From Maricaulis sp. (GTDB lineage: Bacteria > Pseudomonadota > Alphaproteobacteria > Caulobacterales > Maricaulaceae): 64,000 nucleotides of DNA. Location: positions 62,001 through 126,000 of the forward strand of contig NZ_JASBRQ010000010.1 in the NCBI RefSeq assembly GCF_030149425.1. Direction: 5' to 3'. Each line of letters starts with the position of its first letter. Within the stretch, counting starts at the first letter, position 1. Made by a program: the position numbers and the translations under genes. The notes under the pieces were generated by a model. It searched no databases. It worked only from the letters and a program-made list of their open reading frames with translations, and was not told the DNA's origin. Below, in pieces: positions 28,846 to 37,974 of this stretch.

Positions 28846-30666
28846 TCAGCCGGTCTGTGTAGCCTCGAACAGGGTGCGCGCGAGGCTACGCAGTTCGGCC
28901 AGGCTCAGGCGTGGCAATTGCACCCAGAGCGATATCTCCGGGTCGATCGAGGGGTAGCGCTGCGGGTGGGCGGCGATCTCCGCCGCCATGGCCTGCATCA
29001 GATAGGCCTCCGCATCGGCGTGCGGTGTGCCGCCGCGATTGGCCACAGCGCCGGGCGAATAGAAGCCGGCCAGCGAGAAGAGCGGGTGTTCGCCATAAGC
29101 CAGCTCGGTCAGCTTGGCGCGGTATTCCAGCATCCATTGTTCGCCCTCATAGCCATGCTGGGTGTCGAGGATGTGCTGGCCCTCATGCACCACGGTCGAG
29201 GTCGAGACGAAATGGTCGACAATAGCCCCGATGGCGGCCGTGCGGGCGTCACGCGGGGTCTCATAACCTTGCCGGAACGGGGCCAGGGCGAGCAGGCGGA
29301 TCATGTCGTCAGCCCGGCGGTCATAGCTGCCAGTGTCGCCGGGCTCGGCTTCGTTCAGCGCCTGCGCCCAGTCGGCTTCGATCTGGGTCATGCGCGCGGG
29401 ATCCATCAACATTGCCGAGCGGGACAGGGCGGCGCCGAATTTGGGATCGAGCACATCGATGAAACGGCGGCTTTCCGCACGCCCGTCCGCGCCCGTGGTG
29501 ACCCAGCCGCCATCGGCTGCGTGATCATCCCAGAACCAGCGGCTAAATCCGTTCGAGGGCATGTTGAACAGGGTCACGCTATCAATATCGGTGGCCTGGC
29601 CCCACTGGTCGATCGGACGCGGGTCAGAGGAGACGATATGGCCGAAATGCAGGTCGAGCCGGCCATTGGTTTCCCCGATCACCGCCATCCAGCGCAGGCG
29701 GGCATCGAACTGGGCCAGTTGCCCGCGAATTGAGGCTTCAAGATCCTCGCCTTCGGCTGTTTCCAGACCCAGGGCCCGTGATAGCCGGTTCACCGGAGGT
29801 GCCAGGCGCTCCCAGAGCGAGGCCTCGACCTCGTCACCGCCGAGGGCGCGGGCGTGATAATAGCGGTCCATGACCGCTGCGACCTGGTCCTCATATTCCG
29901 CAATCGCCTGCATCTCGCCCGCCTTGGCGGACTGACCGGCACGGCGGTATTCCAGCGCGGCCTCGTCATAGAAATGCCAGGCGGCGAGCAGGTCGGCGCG
30001 GGCCGAATGCGCGCTTCGTCCGCCCTGTTCAATGAGCGCGTTCCACTGGTACAGCGCTGATCCGTGGTCATCATCCGGACGGGTAAAGCCAACCACGCCG
30101 AGCATGGCCCAGATCTCCCCAGCGGCGGCGTAGTCGCTGTCCTCGACGGCAAGCCGGTGGGCAAGCAGGGCATTGTGCAAATGACCCGGCGCATTGGCGA
30201 GGGAGCGCGCCAGCCGCTGACGGGCTGCATCGCGGCGTCCGAGAGCCAGCAGGGCCTGCGCTGCGGTCTGGGCCAGGTCCGGGTCTTGTGCGGGCGCATG
30301 GCCGGCGCGGGCGAGGCTCGCCAGGGCCAGCGCGGGTGCGTTCTCGGCGAGGTGGATGCGGCCTTCCAGCAAGGCCAGGCGTTCGCTGTTCCGGGCCGTG
30401 TCAGAGGCAGCCTGCAACACGGTCAGGGCCGCCACCGGATCAGTATCGATCTGCCAGAGATAGAGGGCATGCGCCGTGATGGCGCGTTCGCTCTGCGGTT
30501 CCGCCTCATACCAGAGCCGGGCGGCTTCACCGCGCCCTTGCGTATCGAGGCCCCAAAAGGCGGCGGAATAGTCATTCTCGCTCTGGGCATGGCCCGGCAG
30601 GGGCAAAACCAGGCAGAACAGGATCAGCACCGCAATCGGGTACCGGAAGAGATTTGCGATCAACAT
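28846..30666 (-). CDS. secreted protein with TPR-like N-region and C-terminal HEGQH motif
   Basis: Signal peptide from MLIANLFRYPIAVLILFCLVLPLPGHAQ (start 30666); VVHEGQHILDTQHGYEGEQW near C-terminus. Confidence 0.7.
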   Translation of the reverse strand: MLIANLFRYPIAVLILFCLVLPLPGHAQSENDYSAAFWGLDTQGRGEAARLWYEAEPQSERAITAHALYLWQIDTDPVAALTVLQAASDTARNSERLALLEGRIHLAENAPALALASLARAGHAPAQDPDLAQTAAQALLALGRRDAARQRLARSLANAPGHLHNALLAHRLAVEDSDYAAAGEIWAMLGVVGFTRPDDDHGSALYQWNALIEQGGRSAHSARADLLAAWHFYDEAALEYRRAGQSAKAGEMQAIAEYEDQVAAVMDRYYHARALGGDEVEASLWERLAPPVNRLSRALGLETAEGEDLEASIRGQLAQFDARLRWMAVIGETNGRLDLHFGHIVSSDPRPIDQWGQATDIDSVTLFNMPSNGFSRWFWDDHAADGGWVTTGADGRAESRRFIDVLDPKFGAALSRSAMLMDPARMTQIEADWAQALNEAEPGDTGSYDRRADDMIRLLALAPFRQGYETPRDARTAAIGAIVDHFVSTSTVVHEGQHILDTQHGYEGEQWMLEYRAKLTELAYGEHPLFSLAGFYSPGAVANRGGTPHADAEAYLMQAMAAEIAAHPQRYPSIDPEISLWVQLPRLSLAELRSLARTLFEATQTG

Positions 30667-30706
30667 GAGGTCCTCAACACAGCCGGCAGGGCAGATAGTC
30701 TTGAGG

Positions 30707-31426
30707 CTAGGTGGATGCGGAGCGCCGCGTCTTGTATCCACTTGACCGGCGCCAGGCGCTTGGGCTGCGCCCGGTCATGGCGTTGATGGCCCGGCTCATA
30801 TGCGCCTGGTCGGCAAACCCGCTGATCAGCGCGACCTCGGCCAGGGGGCGCCGTGCGCTCTGCAGCTGGCGGAAGGCGAGGCGAGCCTTGGCATCGGCCC
30901 GGAAGGCCTTGGGTGAAACCCCGAATGCGCGTTTGAAGCCGCGCGAAACGCTTTCCGCTGACAGACCGGCTGCGCGCGCCCAGTCCTGCAGGGCGAGGCT
31001 GGGATCCGCCTCCAGCGCGGCGGCGAGCTGGTCGGGCCAATCGGACATGTAGGCGTCGGCCCGGATCTCGGCTCGGGCGAGGGCATTGACCAGTTCACCG
31101 CACGCCTCTGCTGCGCCGTTCAGCGCCAGCTGCACCACCCGGTCAATCGCCGCCTCGATCCGGTAGACCCCTTCGCCCGCATCCTCGGGCAGGGCGAGGT
31201 TGAGCGTGCGCGCGCCTTTGGTGCCGATCTGGTCGCCATGGGTGGCATAGCGCGGATGGACGACGACATCGCCCGGTTCCACCGTAACACGCCCGGTCGC
31301 CCCGGCCTCGACATAGCCGCCGGCCAGGATAATCGCCGCATAGGGCGCGGTATGACGATGACGCGGCAGGGCCAGTCCCGCCTCCAGCGTCTCGATTCCG
31401 TTATGGATTTCTGCCCAGTCCGCCAT
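30707..31426 (-). CDS. AraC family transcriptional regulator
   Basis: Cupin-like N-terminus (LPRHRHTAPYAAIILAGGYVEAG), C-terminal AraC HTH (ALISGFADQAHMSRAINAMTGRSPSAWRR). Confidence 0.88.
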   Translation of the reverse strand: MADWAEIHNGIETLEAGLALPRHRHTAPYAAIILAGGYVEAGATGRVTVEPGDVVVHPRYATHGDQIGTKGARTLNLALPEDAGEGVYRIEAAIDRVVQLALNGAAEACGELVNALARAEIRADAYMSDWPDQLAAALEADPSLALQDWARAAGLSAESVSRGFKRAFGVSPKAFRADAKARLAFRQLQSARRPLAEVALISGFADQAHMSRAINAMTGRSPSAWRRSSGYKTRRSAST

Positions 31427-31462
31427 GGAGAAAAGGCTAAAGAAGCGCAACGGATCAGCAAG

Positions 31463-31480
31463 TTACAAAAAAGTTTGTAA
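31463..31480. promoter_or_regulatory. perfect palindrome TTACAAA-AAAG-TTTGTAA
   Basis: 7+4+7 inverted repeat in divergent araC/amidohydrolase region, just upstream of a TTGACG -35-like hexamer at 31488. Confidence 0.45.
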
Positions 31481-31502
31481 AGCACCCTTGACGTAAAGCG
31501 AG

Positions 31503-31521
31503 CTTTCCACATATTGGAAAG
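31503..31521. promoter_or_regulatory. operator-like palindrome CTTTCC-N7-GGAAAG
   Basis: Inverted repeat overlapping the predicted -10 of the amidohydrolase promoter. Confidence 0.4.
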
Positions 31522-31544
31522 GAAGCTTGACACACGAGGAATGA

Positions 31545-32999
31545 ATGATGATCCGATCCCGATTGCTTGGCGCTGTTGCCGGCCTGGTGCTGGCCACCGG
31601 TTTGCCCGCCTGCGCGGCGAGCCAGCCCGAGCCGATGACCGGCGAGCTCTATTTCGGCTTTACCCGGCTCGACCCGGTTGCCCGTACGGCTATCGAGGAT
31701 AGCTATGTCGTGGTCGAGGACGGCTTGATCCGCGCGGCCGGTAGCGGCACGCCGCCGGCCGGCAGCTATAGCGCATCCTACGATCTCACCGGCCGCTACG
31801 GCTTGCCGGGCCTGATCGATGCGCACGGGCATATCACGGCCGGACCGCATGCGGTCGAGGTCATCGACGGCAGCCCGACCGTGACCATTGAGAGCCGGGA
31901 CGATGTTGTGCGCTATCACGCCCTGGCGTCGCTCGCCTTTGGTGTCACCACGGTGCGCAATCCCGGCGGCGACCCGCAAGCCGGGGCCCGCTATGATGCC
32001 AATATCGCCTCGGGCGAATGGCTGGGCCCGGATGCTGTGCATGCCGGTGCAGTGATCCAGCCGCCGCCCTTTGGCGGCAATGCCTTTGCCTATCCGACCA
32101 CGCCGGAGGAGTGGGACGCGGAAGCGGCCCGCCAGGCCGAACTCGGTGTGACCTATTTCAAGCTTTACCACGCGCTCACAGAGGAGGAGCTGGCCGAGGG
32201 GGTGCGCGCCGCTGATGCGCATGGCCTCGAGGTCATCGCTCATCTCGACCAGGTCAGCTGGATGCGCGCGGTGGAGATCGGAGTGGATGGTCTGCTGCAT
32301 GCCCTGCCCACAAGTGCCGACCTGCTTGAGCCGGGGGCTCGCGAGCAATACCTCGCCAGCCGCGGTCCCAACTCGAAATTCTACTATCAATGGTTCGAGC
32401 TCGCCGATTTCGACGGTCCGCTGATGCAGAATCTGTTTCGCGAGCTGGCCGAGCGTCAGATCGAGGTGGACCTGACACTGTTGGTCAATTTCCTCGTCTA
32501 CCGGCGCGATGCTTTCAATGAGCTCTACGGCCCCGATGACCGCTTTTACGTCCATCCGGAGGCGCTAGCGGCTACCATGAGTTTCCTCGGCGCGTCTGGT
32601 GTCGGCTGGACCGATGAGGACTATGCCCGCGCCGATGCCGCGATGCAGCAGCTCTTCGCCTTCGTCCGCCATCTTGATGCGGCAGGAGTGCCCTTGATGG
32701 TCGGCACGGATGGACCGGGCGGCGGCTCGATCTACTGGCAGGAGCTGCAGCTTCACGCCGATGCCGGGCTCGACCCCTGGCGCATCCTCGAGCTTGCCAC
32801 GAGCGGCAATGCCCAGGGCATGGGCCTGGGCGAAACCACAGGCCGGATCGAGGCGGGTTTTGAGGCCGACCTTGCCTTCTTCAACGCCGACCCGCGCCTC
32901 GACCTTGAAAACCTGCGCCAGCTCGACCGCGTGGTCAGCAATGGCCGCACCTTCACCCGCACTGAACTCGACAATCTCATCGAAGAGGAGATGAACTGA
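31545..32999 (+). CDS. secreted amidohydrolase family protein
   Basis: Signal peptide; YGLPGLIDAHGHI metal-binding motif; VIAHLDQVSWMRAVEIGVDGLLHALP; MVGTDGPGG. Confidence 0.87.
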   Translation: MMIRSRLLGAVAGLVLATGLPACAASQPEPMTGELYFGFTRLDPVARTAIEDSYVVVEDGLIRAAGSGTPPAGSYSASYDLTGRYGLPGLIDAHGHITAGPHAVEVIDGSPTVTIESRDDVVRYHALASLAFGVTTVRNPGGDPQAGARYDANIASGEWLGPDAVHAGAVIQPPPFGGNAFAYPTTPEEWDAEAARQAELGVTYFKLYHALTEEELAEGVRAADAHGLEVIAHLDQVSWMRAVEIGVDGLLHALPTSADLLEPGAREQYLASRGPNSKFYYQWFELADFDGPLMQNLFRELAERQIEVDLTLLVNFLVYRRDAFNELYGPDDRFYVHPEALAATMSFLGASGVGWTDEDYARADAAMQQLFAFVRHLDAAGVPLMVGTDGPGGGSIYWQELQLHADAGLDPWRILELATSGNAQGMGLGETTGRIEAGFEADLAFFNADPRLDLENLRQLDRVVSNGRTFTRTELDNLIEEEMN

Positions 33000-33253
33000 T
33001 GGGAAAACAAGTCCGCAAACTCGTGCTCAGCCTGGCCGTACTGGTCTGCATCGGCGCCTGGGCCGGGGTCGTGGCGACCTTCCAGACAACGGATGACATC
33101 GCCACCAAGACGATCGCCCTCACCATAGCCGCGCTGGCAACCGAAGGCCTGATCTGGGCTCTCGCCATCATCGGCGGCTGGAGCATGTTCGCCAATCGCA
33201 AAGCCCTGTTTGCCCGTCTGTTCGGGCGCAAGAAAGCCACCAAGGAGGCCTGA
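32999..33253 (+). CDS. small membrane protein, hypothetical
   Basis: 84 aa, two TMs, overlaps amidohydrolase stop (TGATG). Confidence 0.6.
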   Translation: MGKQVRKLVLSLAVLVCIGAWAGVVATFQTTDDIATKTIALTIAALATEGLIWALAIIGGWSMFANRKALFARLFGRKKATKEA

Positions 33254-33254
33254 A

Positions 33255-33497
33255 ATGGAAAAGTATGATGATATCCCGACCCTGAAATCCCTGGCCGTGT
33301 TTGCGGTCGTCTTCTTCGGCATCTGGGCCTTCGCGTCCGGCGGGATTGCCTGGCTCGACCCGCTGCGTGACTTCGTCGCCAGCCTCAGCTTCGAGCTCAA
33401 AGGTCTGGTCCTGGCCAGTTTCATTATTGCCGTTCTCGCCGCAGCGCGGATTATGGTGTTGATCACCAAGGGATTCGGCAAAGAGACAAGTGAATGA
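33255..33497 (+). CDS. small membrane protein, hypothetical
   Basis: Start MEKYDDIPTLKSL behind an RBS (AAGGAGG); two TMs; overlaps next ORF. Confidence 0.6.
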   Translation: MEKYDDIPTLKSLAVFAVVFFGIWAFASGGIAWLDPLRDFVASLSFELKGLVLASFIIAVLAAARIMVLITKGFGKETSE

Positions 33498-33901
33498 CCT
33501 GGACACAGCTCAACCCCGCCAGCCGCCGTTATCACTGGCGGGCCGTCGTGCTCATCCTGACCTTTACCGGCCTTGTCGTCGCCATCGACAAGATCCTCGA
33601 CCCGTCGATCAATAACTGGTCGGCGGGTGCGACCTGGCCACTGGTAGCGCTGACCTGTCTGCCGCTGGCCCTGTGGGGCTATGAGACGATCCGCTATGTC
33701 CGCCATCTCGACGAGATGGTGGCGCAGATGCAGGTCCGCGCCACTGCGGTGGCTGCGCTGGTGGTGTTATTTGTGGCTGCGGTCACCGGCGTCGCCGAGA
33801 TCTACGGCCAGATGGAACCGGTCAATACCGCCCTGTTGCTGCCTGTCGCCGCCGTCGTCCACAGCGCCGCCTCGCTCTGGCAGGAATGGCGCATGCGATG
33901 A
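33494..33901 (+). CDS. four-TM membrane protein, hypothetical
   Basis: 135 aa; ATGA overlaps at both ends within the cluster. Confidence 0.6.
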   Translation: MTWTQLNPASRRYHWRAVVLILTFTGLVVAIDKILDPSINNWSAGATWPLVALTCLPLALWGYETIRYVRHLDEMVAQMQVRATAVAALVVLFVAAVTGVAEIYGQMEPVNTALLLPVAAVVHSAASLWQEWRMR

Positions 33902-34098
33902 ATAACCGGCTCAAGGAATTGCGCGGCGAGCGCGGCTGGAGCCAGCAAGCCCTGGCCGAAAAGCTCGACGTCTCGCGTCAGACCATCAATGCCCTGGAAA
34001 AGGGCCGCTACGACCCGTCCTTACCGCTCGCCTTCAAGATCGGACGCTTGTTCGAGCTGAAGATTGAAGAGATCTTTGATGATGAGGAGGCGGGTTAG
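33898..34098 (+). CDS. Cro/C1-type (XRE) helix-turn-helix regulator
   Basis: MNNRLKELRGERGWSQQALAEKLDVSRQTINALEKGRYDPSLPLAFKIGRLF. Confidence 0.88.
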   Translation: MNNRLKELRGERGWSQQALAEKLDVSRQTINALEKGRYDPSLPLAFKIGRLFELKIEEIFDDEEAG

Positions 34099-35819
34099 TC
34101 TTCCGTCTCTAGCCTCGCCACAATCACGTGCTTGATGCCAAATCTCGCACCGATAGGTGGGGCCGAAACCGGTTGGTTGCGCCAGATTTCGAGGGCCGCT
34201 GCCAGCATCTCCTCGGCCAGATCTTGCTGGCCTTGCCGCGCGGCTGCGCCGGCCAGAGCGATGGCGGTTTCAGCGGCGCGGTAGGGGCCACTCTGCCGCC
34301 GCGGTGGATCCAGCGCGCCGATCGAGTCCAGATATTGTTCGTGTTCGCTCAGGGCGCGATTGCCCGACATGTCGATCAAGCGGCGGGCGCAGATCTCCGC
34401 CAAATCCAGGTTGAGGGTTCTCATCCCGATGTATTCGCTTACACAGCTGTTCAGAGCGATATCGATCTCGCCCTGGCTACGGGCGAAGGGCTGGTAGAGC
34501 TCCAGATTGCGCAGGCCGCGCCCGGCTGACAGGTCATAGCGCAAGGCCATGTCAAATTGATAATGACCGACATCCCAGGCTTCGACCTGCCGGTCTCGGT
34601 GGGCAAGCATGGTTTGATAAATCCGGATCGCACACTGACCAGGGCGATCCGGCCGGCCATTGCGGCCTGGCTGGCCACGCTCACCCGGGCAGGCTTCGCC
34701 GGCTGCTTCGCCTTGTGCATAGCCTTGCCAGCGCGCAAGCAGCGCGTCTGCCTCAGCCGCAGCACCAATCCGGTCCAGCATCGCCAGGGCCTGGAGGGCA
34801 AAACCGCGACTATCGCGATGATGTGCCTGGGCTTGGCTGTAATAGCAGTGCGCGAGGGTGGCGAGCGCTGCGTCATCGCCAGCGGGTGCCAGCGCGTCGA
34901 AATCGTCAAGGCTGAGGGGCGGCAGCGTTTCGCAGTCTTCGAGTGAAACGGTGAGCGCCCATCGCTTTAACTCATCATCATCGCCCCGGATGGCCCGCTC
35001 GCGCAGCCCGACAATAGCGTCGAACCGCTCCCGTTCGTCGAGATCGGCGCTATTGAGAAGGTCCAGCGCTACTTGCTGATTGCCAAGTGTGAACTCCAGC
35101 ATCATGCGTCGCTCGAGCGAAAGGCGCGGGCCGTGTGCCAAGTGATAGACCCGCCGGGCGCTCTGTTCATCGCCTAGCCGGGCGTAGAACGGGAACAGGT
35201 TGGCTGCGGATAATTGCCCGTTATGAAGTTCGTTGAAGTCGCTGCTTTGCTGCAGTTCGCCTTCCCAGGCGTGCAGGGCCGCGAGAGCGTGCGCCTGAGA
35301 CGGACGAGTGAACGCCGCATCCTCCTCATAGACAGCATGACGCAAGACCAGTCTGCGATAGACGCGAGCGCGGATTTCGGCGCCGGAGTTCAAGTAAACC
35401 TGCCCGAACATGAGGCTACGGGAGGCGCGGCCCTGTGCTGTCTGCCGCACCGGTTCCAGGGCGGTTTCAGGAGTGGCGCCGCTATCGATCAGGGCCTGGG
35501 CAGCATCAAGCGCGGCATATTCCAGCCGTCTGGGTTCGTTCAGTGCCTCGGCTCCGGGCATGGGGGCTACCTCCGGAACCGTACCGCGGCGCTCCTGAAT
35601 GCGGCCGATGATGTCCGGATGCCGATTGAGCTCGCTGTCCTGCAGAATGGACCGGGTTGTATTGCGCGTTGCCAGTTCAAGAAGACAGACGGTCTCTTCC
35701 GGATCCTGCAGACAGGACACATAGTCGTGTGTTGTCGGGCGTGGCAGTTCCGACCGCGCTCCCGAGCCTGTCGCTAAACCGGCCAGCAGGGCCAATCCGG
35801 TGAATACGCCGCGCAGCAT
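34095..35819 (-). CDS. secreted/periplasmic hypothetical protein, TPR-like helical repeats
   Basis: Signal peptide MLRGVFTGLALLAGLATGSGARS; AGGAGA RBS; alanine/leucine helical pairs. Confidence 0.6.
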   Translation of the reverse strand: MLRGVFTGLALLAGLATGSGARSELPRPTTHDYVSCLQDPEETVCLLELATRNTTRSILQDSELNRHPDIIGRIQERRGTVPEVAPMPGAEALNEPRRLEYAALDAAQALIDSGATPETALEPVRQTAQGRASRSLMFGQVYLNSGAEIRARVYRRLVLRHAVYEEDAAFTRPSQAHALAALHAWEGELQQSSDFNELHNGQLSAANLFPFYARLGDEQSARRVYHLAHGPRLSLERRMMLEFTLGNQQVALDLLNSADLDERERFDAIVGLRERAIRGDDDELKRWALTVSLEDCETLPPLSLDDFDALAPAGDDAALATLAHCYYSQAQAHHRDSRGFALQALAMLDRIGAAAEADALLARWQGYAQGEAAGEACPGERGQPGRNGRPDRPGQCAIRIYQTMLAHRDRQVEAWDVGHYQFDMALRYDLSAGRGLRNLELYQPFARSQGEIDIALNSCVSEYIGMRTLNLDLAEICARRLIDMSGNRALSEHEQYLDSIGALDPPRRQSGPYRAAETAIALAGAAARQGQQDLAEEMLAAALEIWRNQPVSAPPIGARFGIKHVIVARLETED

Positions 35820-36093
35820 CTGCCCGTCTCCTGATCTCAGCAGAGTATGCCGGTGCGCGAGTGCATTTATCAATGTTTGGTTGATTTACATCCCCGCAGT
35901 CCGGTTCGAGTGTTGCGGGGAGACCGGGGGTTCGGGAGAAATCGGTCTCCCCGCTTGTCTGGCCTGTCCTGGGGGGAGGGGGGACAATCAGGCCAGTGCT
36001 TCGTCTGGATACTCGAGGTGAAGGCGGTTCGGGGTGCCTTCACGTCTTCAACGCACCGGTGCCGCGACTCCGTCGCGGTGATATGCAGAAACT

Positions 36094-36534
36094 TCAGTTG
36101 CGTTGCTTCCAGCGTTTCACCAGGCCGTCGCCGGGGTGAATGTAGAGCTGTCCGGTCTTCGGCCCCTGGCTCCAGGCAAAGCGGCGCGGCCAGATCCATT
36201 CGCCCTGTTTGCCGATCGACGGTTTGGCGACGAAATCCTCGACATGTTCGAGAGTATGCATCTGTACCGCATTGCTCGGCGACACGTTCTCGCGCAGCTC
36301 CGAATAGACCGTGCTCCAGGGGCGCCCGACCTGTTTGGCCAGGAAGCGTTTGAGCGGGGCGAGGTTCTCATTGAGATATTTGGTCTCGGTCCCATTGGTC
36401 TTGCGCTGTTTGCGCACGCCGATGCGCTGGGGATAATCCTCCCCAGCCTGCTTGATCTTGCCACGCGCCAGCTTGCGCGTACGCCAGCCGCGGCGGGGGC
36501 GTTCGACCAGGACCTTGTTCATGTCGTTGCGCAT
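36094..36534 (-). CDS. small basic protein encoded directly downstream of rtcB
   Basis: MRNDMNKVLVERPRRGWRTRKLARGKIKQAGEDYPQRIG...; 37 nt after rtcB on the same strand. Confidence 0.65.
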   Translation of the reverse strand: MRNDMNKVLVERPRRGWRTRKLARGKIKQAGEDYPQRIGVRKQRKTNGTETKYLNENLAPLKRFLAKQVGRPWSTVYSELRENVSPSNAVQMHTLEHVEDFVAKPSIGKQGEWIWPRRFAWSQGPKTGQLYIHPGDGLVKRWKQRN

Positions 36535-36571
36535 CGTCGTTCTCCCGCGTGCCGGGTCAGGGGCCAAGCCC

Positions 36572-37783
36572 CTAACCCTTTACGCAAACCACCTGTTTCA
36601 AGGTGTGAACCACCTCGACCAGGTCTTTTTGAGCCGCCATCACCGCGTCGATGTCCTTGTAGGCCATCGGCGTTTCATCGATGACGCCGGCATCTTTCCG
36701 GCATTCCACACCCACCGTCGCCTTGCGGTGATCGGCGAGGGTGAAGCTCTGCTTGGCCGTCGTCCGGGACATTGTCCGGCCAGCACCGTGCGAGCAGGAG
36801 CAAAAGCTCTCCGCCGCGCCCTTGCCGCGGACAATGAAGGACCGCGCGCCCATCGACCCCGGGATAATGCCCAGCTCGCCCTCGCGGGCGGAGACCGCCC
36901 CTTTCCGGGTGAGCCAGACATCGGCCCCGAAATGATGCTCCTGCTCCACATAATTGTGGTGACAGTTCACGGCCGCCTTGTCGGTCTTGAACCGGCCCAG
37001 CGTCTTGCGCAGCGCCTTGAGTACGCGCTCCATCATCGCCTCGCGGTTCTCCCGGGCATAATCCTGGGCCCAGCCCACGGCTTCGACATAGTCGTCGAAC
37101 AGCGGCTCACCCTCGATGAAGAAGGCGAGATCCTTGTCCGGGACGTGGAAATCCAGGACCCGCTTGGCCAATTCCTCCCGCGCTCGCGAGATGAAATAGG
37201 TCCCGATCATATTCCCCGTCCCGCGCGAGCCGGAATGGAGCATGATCCAGACGCGGTCCGCCTCATCGAGACAGATCTCGATGAAGTGGTTGCCGCCACC
37301 GAGCGTTCCAAGCTGACCGTCTACCTTGTGGGTGCCGATCTTCTTGTGCTTGGCCTTGATCCCATCGAGCCGGTCCATCAGGCCGGAAGCCTTCAGACGC
37401 GTCTCGGTCGAGGCCGGGTTCATACGATGATCGCCGCCCTTGCCGTTGCCGACCGGCACCGCCGCTTCGATGGCATCGCGGGCCGGCTTGAGAGTGTCCG
37501 GCAATTGCGACGCCGTCAGGCTGGTCCGCATCGCCATCATCCCGCAGCCGATATCGACCCCGACCGCAGCCGGGATGATCGCACCCTTGGTCGGGATCAC
37601 TGATCCCACCGTCGCACCGCGTCCGAAATGGACATCCGGCATGGCGGCGACATGGCTGTGCACAAAGGGCAGGCCGGCGACATTGCGCAGCTGTTCAATG
37701 GCTGCGTCTTCCACCGGCACGCCCTTGATCCAGGCCTTGATCAGTCCGGTCGAGGTTTCGACCGCTTCAAAATTACTCGTCAT
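36572..37783 (-). CDS. rtcB: RtcB family RNA ligase
   Basis: HVAAMPDVHFGRGATVGSVIPT, AAVGVDIGCGMMA, LGGGNHFIE, HSGSRGTGN, SCSHGAGR; start 37783 (or 37792). Confidence 0.93.
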   Translation of the reverse strand: MTSNFEAVETSTGLIKAWIKGVPVEDAAIEQLRNVAGLPFVHSHVAAMPDVHFGRGATVGSVIPTKGAIIPAAVGVDIGCGMMAMRTSLTASQLPDTLKPARDAIEAAVPVGNGKGGDHRMNPASTETRLKASGLMDRLDGIKAKHKKIGTHKVDGQLGTLGGGNHFIEICLDEADRVWIMLHSGSRGTGNMIGTYFISRAREELAKRVLDFHVPDKDLAFFIEGEPLFDDYVEAVGWAQDYARENREAMMERVLKALRKTLGRFKTDKAAVNCHHNYVEQEHHFGADVWLTRKGAVSAREGELGIIPGSMGARSFIVRGKGAAESFCSCSHGAGRTMSRTTAKQSFTLADHRKATVGVECRKDAGVIDETPMAYKDIDAVMAAQKDLVEVVHTLKQVVCVKG

Positions 37784-37848
37784 CACATGCATCCCCGGCC
37801 GCTTATTCGACCGGGGACCTTTCCTACTCGTGTGTTGTGCTTCGAAGG

Positions 37849-37898
37849 CCGAGTGGGGAGAGATCGCGTTTGGGGGGATCACGATCTCTCCCGCTCGG
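37849..37898. promoter_or_regulatory. long hairpin in rtcB upstream region
   Basis: CCGAGTGGGGAGAGATCG...CGATCTCTCCCGCTCGG near-perfect inverted repeat. Confidence 0.45.
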
Positions 37899-37941
37899 TG
37901 TTCCGGCCGTCCGTGAGGGGGAGAGGGTCGGCGGCGGGAAC

Positions 37942-37974
37942 AAAAAAACCCTCCGGAGCTGGTGCTCGGGAGGG
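37942..37974 (-). terminator. strong intrinsic terminator on minus strand upstream of rtcB
   Basis: Minus strand CCCTCC-C-GAGC-acca-GCTC-C-GGAGGG followed by TTTTTTT. Confidence 0.8.

Noticed and set aside
35900-35920. tRNA-like T-loop (GGTTCGAGT) near CCCCGCA/TGCGGGG
   Set aside because: No D arm or anticodon arm of suitable size; better explained as a local hairpin
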